Assembly (NCBI RefSeq): GCF_963675165.1
Contig: NC_087382.1
Span: 6,062,315 to 6,126,314 of the forward strand
Direction of reading: 5' to 3'
DNA from: Halichondria panicea
Lineage: Eukaryota; Porifera; Demospongiae; Suberitida; Halichondriidae
DNA: 64,000 nucleotides
The first letter of the stretch is position 1; each line of letters starts with the position of its first letter. The position numbers were made by a program, and so were the translations under genes. This document shows, one piece after another, positions 56,651-64,000 of the stretch. The notes beneath the pieces were generated by a model. That model searched no databases. It worked only from the letters and a program-made list of their open reading frames with translations, and had not been told where the DNA came from.

Positions 56651-57268
56651 TTATACAACACGTCCGTAACTATTCATTTGTGTTCAAGCTCTGCACCACA
56701 ACACTCGAGCTCAGAGTTTTTCTGATGAAGCGTCTGCCTGGTGAGAACCACCTCCTCCTTCTTCAGCTGCAAGTAGTCCTAAAAAATGCATTTCATTAAG
56801 ACAAGCACATTATTCATTTTTTGTGAACCCATAATTGGTTTCCGATAATAACATCCTTCAAATAATTGTTTGGTAATTTATCATAATTATAGCGGGTGTA
56901 TGGTGTCATTTGTGTCAAACACCATGTGTAAAAACTGCATGTTAAAGGTACATGAAAATGCTCTTCACTACGGTCTCCCGATTTACTGAATTGGGCTTAT
57001 AGCTTTACTAAATCGGTTTTTCGATTTATTGCGCTGTTTGTGACATTTATGTGCCACACAGTTTAGTGCAGTTTGTGATGCTTTAAAGCGTCAACAGCGC
57101 AGGTAAAGGGTTAAGGCTGTGCAGTAAAACACAGCGTGAGGACATTGTAAACCTGGACACCAATCTAAACTTAGAATGACCTCGCAATAGCCACGCCCAT
57201 TTATTGGCTTCATTTCCGGTTGTTTCTGTTTAGTGCCGTTCCTGTTTAGTGGTCCTATATACACACGT

Positions 57269-57307
57269 GTCGTACCTCCTCTGGGTACAAACCAGAGGAG
57301 GTACGAC
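57269..57307. repeat. Perfect 39-bp hairpin
   Basis: gtcgtacctcctctgggt and its near-exact reverse complement (accagaggaggtacgac) are separated by four bases. The word gtcgtacctcctctgggt recurs at 57434-57451, about 165 bp away. Confidence 0.8.
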
Positions 57308-57461
57308 ATGTAGAAGCAATTAGGCTTGATTAATTAAAACACTTGACTAGCCGACTCAGCATTAAAAAACCTAGGCCTACACGTGAACAGAATGTAATTA
57401 AAGTCGGTTCAATCCAGCCTAATTGCTCCTCATGTCGTACCTCCTCTGGGTAAAAACATAA

Positions 57462-57514
57462 ACTCGCAAGCCGCTCATGCACTGTTGCACGGCAACAGTG
57501 AGCGGCTTGCGAGT
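57462..57514. repeat. Perfect 53-bp hairpin
   Basis: The 16-bp arm actcgcaagccgctca and its exact reverse complement enclose a second small hairpin (ctgttgc acg gcaacag). A similar inner motif (ctgttgcacggcgaac) occurs at about 25625. Confidence 0.85.
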
Positions 57515-57958
57515 CTATATAGCTAGTACAAACACAGCACTATTGCAGAGCCAGGAGACTGGAGTATATAGAATACACAGAACGACAGGCAGACAGATGG
57601 ACTACTACTATAGGGGAGTTCTGAAAGCATTGTGTGGGGCGAGCCTTTATAATTAATAGCGAAGTTGTCTATTAAACGTAGTGAGAGGTAACATGAGTAA
57701 TGTTGAAAACTAAAGGATAATGTGCCTCGATCTGCTCTCTTTATTATGACTTGGTTGCTAAAAAATTATTTTCACCATAATTAAATTTCTACAAATTATT
57801 ATTTTTCTTGGAATTCATAAATTTTACAGCAACAATTATCATATAACACATGCAAAGCAACGTTGTTCAGACAAATTCATGCCCACTATAATTATATACC
57901 GGATAAGCTAATCTAATACATTATAACGTTCTCGACAATGTGTATCTGCATGTTCTCT

Positions 57959-60070
57959 TCAGGCAGTTACTGTCGGCCTCATTGAGAAAATGATATCGTT
58001 TCCCAGATTACTATTGATGTAGCCAATGTCGTACTTTCCCACTTTCAGAGTGAGGCTTTTCCCTTCGTAGTTGACTTTATCATACACTAATCATTCGCCA
58101 AAGGTGACCTCAATAGAAGAAACAATGTTATTGAAATCTAGCGGAATAAAGCTCGAAATATCTTCGTACAACTTCAGGCTTTTCCCTTTGAAACTGCCAG
58201 CATCGTACAGGATTATCTCAGCAGGTCTAGCAGAGGAAATTACGTCACTTCCAATTTTCTCCGAGATAAATCCGAAGTCGTACTTCCCAACTCCCAGAGT
58301 GAGCCTGTACCCTTCGTAGTTGACGGACTCATAGACAGTCCACACACCACTCTCAACCTCAATGGAGGAGGCTTTGTTGTCGAAGCCGAGAGGAGTGAAG
58401 TTAGGGGTAGCTTTAGAAAGAGGAAGAACTTTCCCCTGAAAATAGCCAGTGTCGTACAAGATAAGTTTAGGTATCTTTCTGCAAGGGAAGAGGGAATCAT
58501 AATTACAATGGATTTATGTGAGAACAGTACATGCACATGCACAATGCCTAATAATACTTAAACTTCCATCTCACTATCTCTATACCTTCACTACACACGG
58601 CATTGTACATCTACTGCTAGTATACATGTATATATAGTCAAGGTGTCATACAGGGGGGAAGGGGGATATCCCCCCCTAGCTCCAATTCCCCCCCCCCTTT
58701 CAATTATGACTGAGTGTCCATACCTGGGCATTGAAATAACAGTTGACCTTTTTTTAGCAACATTTTCTGATTACTTTTCTCATTTCCCCCCTCTACTTCA
58801 AAATCCTGTATGACACCCTGATAGTACTATTTAAACATTACAGCATGATTACGTATTAGTATAGTGCTCACCTCAGTCCCACGGAAGAGATGACATCGTT
58901 TCCAAGAGTCTTGGTGATGTAGTGAAAGTCGTACTTTCCGACATTCAGATCGAGTCTTGCTCCTTGGTAATCGCAGTGCGTGTACACTGACCATTCACCA
59001 AAGGTGACCTTAATAGAGGAGACAATAATTATTGTTAAAACCCAATGAAATAAGGCTCTGAGCATCATACAACTTCAGAGTTTTCCCTTTGAAACCAGCA
59101 GCATCATACAGGGTTATCTCAGCAGGTCTAGCAGAGGATATGACATTACTTCTAATTCTCTCCGAGATAAAGCTGAAATCGTACTTTCCAACTCCCAGAG
59201 TGAGCCTGTACCCTTCGTAGTTGACGGACTCGTATATAGTCCACACACCACTCTTGACTTCAATGGAGGAGGCTTTATTGTCGAAGCCGAGAGGAATTAA
59301 GTTGGAGGCAGTTTTGGTGAGGGAAAGGGTTTTTCCTTGGAATTGGCGTGCGTTGTACAGGATAAGTGTGGGCATTTTTCTGTAAGGGGAAGAGGAATAT
59401 TCACAAAAACAATAAAAAGTGTACTTTAACATGCCACATTCTTTTAGATATAATTATGGTTTTTACTACTGTTTTCAAACAGTGTTCTCATGGCAATAAT
59501 TATGTTCACCTCAGTCCCATGGAAGAGATGACATCTTTCCCCAGATTCTTGGTGATGTAGTTTATGTCGTACTTTCCAACATTCAGATCGAGTCTTGCTC
59601 CTTGGTAGTCGACGTGATTGTACACTGACCATTGACCAAAGGTGACCTCAATAGAGGAGACACAGTTGTTTAAATCTAGCGGAATCAAGCTCTGAGTATC
59701 ATCGTACAACTTCAGGACTTTTCCCTTGAAACCGCCAGCATCATACAGGATTATCTGAAGCCGAGAGGAAAGAAGTTGGAGGTGCTTCGGTAAGGGGAAG
59801 GGTTCTTCCCTGAAATTGGGTCGCCTCGTACAGGATAAGTTTATAGGCATCATGCATTCTGCAAGAGAAAAAGGGAATTACACTATAGTAATTATTGAAC
59901 ACAAAATTAATTATCAATTCGCGAACAGTCGGAACAATTTAGCTCTAATTGAATGCATAAAATAAATATTATAATAAGAAGAATAATGCTTGGAATGATC
60001 ATTAAACTTATACTCACATATTGAAGCTTGACAGAGATTAAGCGATTGTTAATTTGTTCCTTGATGATAT
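57959..60070 (-). pseudogene. Beta/gamma-crystallin gene, left palindrome arm, damaged in all three coding exons
   Basis: Minus-strand exons: leader near 60020-60070, 59510-59858, 58872-59379, and 57959-58478 to the stop. Each full exon should encode four Greek-key motifs (LILYDxxxFQGK, WTIYESVNYEGYRLTLGVG, ITLYDAAGFKGK, WSVYxxxDYQGARLDLNVG). The calcium-site consensus N/D-N/D-x-x-S/T-S occurs as DNKASS, NNIVSS and NDVISS. Damage: a large internal deletion of about 150 nt and a 2-nt insertion in the first exon, a 4-nt insertion near 59035 in the second (508 nt instead of 504), and a TGA at 58091-58093 where the motif needs tryptophan in the third. After that stop the frame continues sensibly to TGA at 57959-57961. 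Confidence 0.8.
58639..58820. mobile_element. 182-bp MITE insertion with 5-bp target duplication
   Basis: The ends caaggtgtcatacagg and cctgtatgacaccctg are inverted copies, flanked by atagt on both sides (58634-58638 and 58821-58825). The equivalent position in the other palindrome arm (about 63810) is empty. Confidence 0.85.
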
Positions 60071-60110
60071 TTCAGAGCAACTGTCTGAGTTGGCCTAACT
60101 GCATGTTCTC

Positions 60111-60117
60111 TTTTATA
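60111..60117 (-). promoter_or_regulatory. TATA box of left crystallin copy
   Basis: On the minus strand the sequence reads tataaaa, about 45 nt before the conserved leader exon, and mirrors tataaaa at 62367-62373 in the other arm. Confidence 0.65.
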
Positions 60118-60598
60118 CTGCTCAACTTAATTTGTTGCATAATCTCATAATTATAATTATTGCTGCATAATTATTATTATTTGTTCCAGGAAGCAAAATA
60201 TTTTGATTAATCCCATATAGTGTAGAAGAGAAAATGATATCATATAAGACTAAGGTCCATATAGAGTGTTGTATCCTGTGTAGTCTAATTATAAGTATAG
60301 TTAAGATACTTTGATCTAACTGTGGTGGATTCATATAGTTGCAATTGTATCCTCAATTCCTGTAAAGTCTAATTATTAGTCTAGAAGATGCTTTGATGAA
60401 TCTATTACTGTACTGGTGGATTCATAAGTGTTGTATCCTCTATAGTCTATATAGGATGCTTTGATGAATCTGCATTATGCCAGCATGTGTAGAAAGAACT
60501 GATTAGAATGATATCATGTATTATGACTGGATCTAAGTGCATTCATTATTAATTGTTTGATAGTGTGTAAAGGAAATTATACTTTTTTTTTACTTACA

Positions 60599-60698
60599 GA
60601 CACTAAAAACTAGGCTTGAAGTAGTCTGCAAGAGAAGTTTGGATAAATCCAATTAGTGACCTTAATTAGCCAAGGTCAAGTGGTTACAGCCTCCTCTG
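60599..60698. repeat. Single arm end of the fold-back element family of 19343-19771
   Basis: About 100 bp nearly identical to 19671-19771 (agacactaaaaactaggctt through ccagcctcctctg). It sits exactly where the left palindrome arm ends. Confidence 0.85.
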
Positions 60699-61480
60699 GA
60701 CTAAGAGTCCCAGTGGGGAGCTGTGAATGATAGTAATAACATTTCTCGCTGGGTCTAGAGGCGAAACACGGATCAACTTTTGGCATTGCACAGAAGTGAT
60801 TGTGCGCACGTGCTCCGTTTCCCATTCCTCTCCCTTCTTAATCTTATATATGATTCCAGTATAATAGCCAACAGTTATAGCTAAAATCATTATAGGTGTT
60901 TACAGAGTCACATGTTAATTGTTGCATGCAGGCCGGGAAGATTGGACTATATATACAAGACATTGCACAAAAGAAATCCAGGTTTAAGTCGAGAAGGTGC
61001 AATGTCATAAATTAAAACATTATGTGGACTTATGAATTCTCCATTGCCTCCCCCCCCCCCCCAGATAAGGGAGTTGGCTGTTAGAACTTGACACTTATAC
61101 TTATTCTGTTTACTAATTAGTTGGGCAATTTTTGTTATAGGAATGTATAATTCGCTCTTAATTATTTCCTGTATGAATTGTTCTTTTGTGTAGAGCTGAG
61201 GCCATTGTCTCCTACAATAGACCTTTGTTTTTTTGTGAAGGCCCTATACTTGTATTTAACAGTATAGCTGCATGTCCTCAGTTTTTTTATTGCGATTTGC
61301 AAATCACAATTGTTAATGTGTTTATTGAACAACATCATCATAATTATACTCTCTATAATTGTATACACCACACACAAACGTTTTAATCAGTCATATAATT
61401 ATAATGTCTATAAAAATGGTTTAGGGCTATCATATAGTAGTAGCTTCGTTCCCAGTTCTCAAAATCGAACACTACAGTAA

Positions 61481-61850
61481 CAGTAGACTCTCGTTAATCC
61501 GGTGAATAGCGAGGTGGTTGTATTTCAGGAAATAGCTACGGTAACCTTACCTCGAATCTAATGACTAATTTGCAGTTCTTGTCTCGAGGATAATGAAGGA
61601 TAATGAATAATGAATCATTCTGCTCTCTATTTAAGTGTAATCTGCCAAACCACACCCAAAACGTCGTATCCAGCCGTAATAAATGAAAACCTAGTTTGGG
61701 GCAGCCAGCACTGGCCAGTATACGGAATAACAAGTGGCTGTACATCAGGGTGAGTTTTGTGCAGTAAACATCTATAGCTAGCAATCCTTGCCTATATATC
61801 GAGGTGCACGTGGCCGTATACTTCAGAGAGCCGGAATAGCGAGTGTCTAC
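61481..61850. mobile_element. Pogo/Tigger-like MITE
   Basis: The left end cagtagactctcgttaatcc then gg and the right end ccggaatagcgagtgtctac then ta are inverted, diverged copies. The form of this end resembles Tigger/pogo termini as I know them. No transposase frame is seen. Confidence 0.6.
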
Positions 61851-62366
61851 TATATACTAAAGAGGCTGTCATAATATTTATAATAGTATAGCCACTTATG
61901 ACTCTGCATGATGATTGGGACAACAGTCACAACATTGTCCAGGGTGATCTAACTACAAATGTATTAAAGAACTAATCAAAAAGACTAATTTCCTTTACAC
62001 ACCATCAAACAAGTGAATGCACTTAGATTCAGTCATAATACATGATATCATTCTAATCAGTTCTTTCTACACATGCTGGCATAATGCAGATTCATCAAAG
62101 CATCCTATAATATAGACTATCAAAGCATCTTCTAGACTAATAATTAGACTTTACAGGAATTGAGGATACAATTGCAACTATATGAATCCACCACAGTTAG
62201 ATCAAAGTATCTTAACTACACTTATAATTAGACTACACAGGATACAACACTCTATGGACCTTAGTCTTATATAATATCATTTTCTAATTAGTTCTTCTAC
62301 ACCACTTGGGATTAATCAAAATATTTTGCTTCCATAATAATTATGCAGCAAATTAAAGTTGAGCAG

Positions 62367-62373
62367 TATAAAA
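62367..62373 (+). promoter_or_regulatory. TATA box of right crystallin copy
   Basis: tataaaa lies about 30 nt before a stretch conserved between the two arms that ends at a splice donor (62460/62461), so that stretch is the 5' leader exon. Confidence 0.7.
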
Positions 62374-62399
62374 AAGAACAGTTAGGCCAACTCAGACAG

Positions 62400-64000
62400 T
62401 TGCTCTGAAATATCATCAAGAAACAAATTAACAGTCGCTTAATCTCTGTCAAGCTTCAATGTGAGTATAAGTTTAATGATCATTCCAAGCATTATTATTG
62501 TTATTATTATAATCATTATTGCATGACATGTATTCAATTATAGAGCTAAATTGTTTTGACTGTTCGCAAATTGATAATTCGTGTTCAATAATTACTATAG
62601 TGTAATTCCCTTTTTCTCTTGCAGAGTGATGCCTAAACTTATCCTGTACGAGGCGACCCAATTCCAGGGAAAAACCCTTCCCCTTACCGAAGCTACCTCC
62701 AACTTTTTTCCTCTCGGCTTCAACAATAAATCCTCCTCCATTGAGGTCAAGAGTGGTGTGTGGACTATCTACGAGGCTGTCAACTACGAAGGGAGCAGCC
62801 TCACTCTAAGGGTGGGAAAGTATGACCTGGAGTACATCGTTAACAACCTAGGAAGTGACATAATTTCCTCTGCGGGAAAGTCCTGAAGTTGTACGATGAT
62901 ACTCAGAGCTTGATTCCGCTCGATTTAAACAACTGTGTCTCCTCTATTGAGGTGACCTTTGGTCAATGGTCAGTGTACAATCACGTCGACTACCAAGGAG
63001 CAAGACTCGATCTGAATGTCGGAAAGTACGACATTGACTACATCACCAAGAATCTGGGAAATGATGTCATCTCTTCCGTGAGACTGAGGTGAACATAATT
63101 ATTGCAATGAGCACAATATACTTTCAATTGTATCTGTTTGAAACAGTAGTAAAAACCATAATTATATCTAAAAGAATGTGGCATGTTAAAGTACTTTTAT
63201 TGTTTTTGTGAATATACCTCTTCCCCTTACAGAAAAATGCCCACACTTATCCTATACGACGCACGCCAATTCCAAGGAAAAACCCTTTCCCTCACCAAAG
63301 CTGCCTCCAACTTAATTCCTCTCGGCTTCGACAACAAAGCCTCCTCCATTGAAGTCAAGAGTGGTGTGTGGACTATATATGAGTCCGTCAACTACGAAGG
63401 GTACAGGCTCACTCTGGGAGTTGGAAAGTACGATTTCAACTTTATCGCGGAGACAATTGGAAGTAATGTCATATCCTCTGCTAGACCTGCTGAGATAACC
63501 CTGTACGATGCTGCCGGTTTCAAAGGTAAAACTCTGAAGTTGTACGATGCTCAGAGCCTTATTTCGTTGGGTTTTAACAATATTATCTCCTCTATTGAGG
63601 TCACCTTTGGTGAATGGTCAGTGTACACGCATTGCGACTACCAAGGAGCAAGACTCGATCTGAATGTCGGAAAGTACGACATTGACTACATCACCAAGAC
63701 TCTTGGAAACGATGTCATCTCTTCTGTGGGACTGAGGTGAGCACTATATTTTCAATGCTAATACATGATTAGTAATTAAATTAAAAGGCATACTGTAATG
63801 TTTAAATAGTACTGTATACATGCATGTATACTAGCAGTAGATGTACAATGCCGTGTGTAGCACTGAAGAGAAGTGAGACGGAAGTTTAAGTATTTATTAG
63901 GCATCGTGTGCATGTACTGTTCTCACATAAATCCATTGTAACTATGATTCCCTCTTCCCTTGCAGAAAGATACCTAAACTTATCTTGTACGACACTGGCT
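62400..64000 (+). CDS. Beta/gamma-crystallin multi-domain protein, right palindrome arm, 3' end outside window
   Basis: Leader exon to 62460, then 62625-63088 (ATG at 62629), 63233-63736 and 63966 onward, all GT-AG and joining in phase 2. Exon 63233-63736 is a clean 168 codons with four Greek-key motifs, that is two beta/gamma-crystallin domains, with calcium-site motifs DNKASS, SNVISS, NNIISS and NDVISS. In exon 62625-63088 the third motif is missing: about 40 nt are lost after IISSAG relative to the next exon, giving TGA at 62883-62885, so a full-length product is not made from this reading. Known sponge relatives (for example geodin) are small calcium-binding crystallins. No signal peptide is seen. 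Use of the ATG at 63237 or skipping of the damaged exon could still give protein. Confidence 0.75.

Larger units (their letters stand above)
53661..57958. other. Repeat-rich intergenic region
   Basis: No gene is supported over about 4.3 kb. It contains the MITE at 54194-54466, two opposed fold-back copies, a solitary end of the 45192-46288 transposon, telomere-like repeats at 56621-56650 and strong hairpins near 57.3 and 57.5 kb. Confidence 0.55.
60120..62366. other. Inner palindrome arms and central spacer
   Basis: 60.12-60.59 kb and 61.98-62.36 kb are inverted copies of each other, upstream of the two crystallin promoters. Between them is a spacer of about 1.4 kb with no supported gene; it holds the two elements listed separately and a poly-C run near 61051. 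Confidence 0.6.

Overview
The window looks like nuclear DNA of a marine sponge, most likely a demosponge such as Amphimedon. That identification is inference. What the sequence shows is AT-rich DNA, short exons with GT-AG introns, metazoan TTAGGG-type repeats, many small inverted-repeat elements, and an animal gene set mixing two conserved housekeeping genes with expanded cell-surface families (sushi, parallel beta-helix with a multi-pass membrane end, ankyrin-ZU5-death-fold, beta/gamma-crystallin).

Layout. 1-3390 (+): 3' part of a gene with one sushi (CCP) domain per exon and a long cysteine-rich repeat exon at the end. 5.5-12.65 kb (+): a decayed second copy, with membrane segment, coiled coil, seven sushi-type exons (five of them damaged) and a truncated cysteine-rich exon. 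12.9-17.8 kb and 21.2-25.6 kb (-): two tandem, intronless genes for a secreted-type beta-helix ectodomain joined to about nine membrane segments; the second has a frameshift. 29.75-37.24 kb (-): complete GMPPA gene, 11 exons, 420 aa. 37.59-42.42 kb (+): complete PA2G4/EBP1 gene, 14 exons, 391 aa, divergent from GMPPA across about 350 bp. 43.46-52.71 kb (+): ankyrin-ZU5-death-fold gene. 52.96-53.66 kb: decayed copy of PA2G4 exons 10-12. 57.96-64.0 kb: two inverted copies of a beta/gamma-crystallin gene forming a large palindrome that runs off the right edge.

How it fits together. GMPPA and PA2G4 are stable anchors; the DNA around them has been repeatedly duplicated and broken. The end of the cysteine-rich gene plus the last GMPPA exon exists twice, at 3.2-3.7 kb and 29.2-29.9 kb. 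In the 29-kb version the cysteine-rich exon is split, and the beta-helix gene pair lies between its two pieces. A 157-bp scrap of beta-helix coding DNA sits in a sushi intron. The crystallin palindrome holds a small element in one arm that is absent from the other, so the order of events can be read.

Limits: exon boundaries were read by eye from splice signals, frame and family knowledge. The joins around 48.5-51.0 kb in the ankyrin-ZU5 gene are not resolved. No tRNA, rRNA or CRISPR array was recognised.
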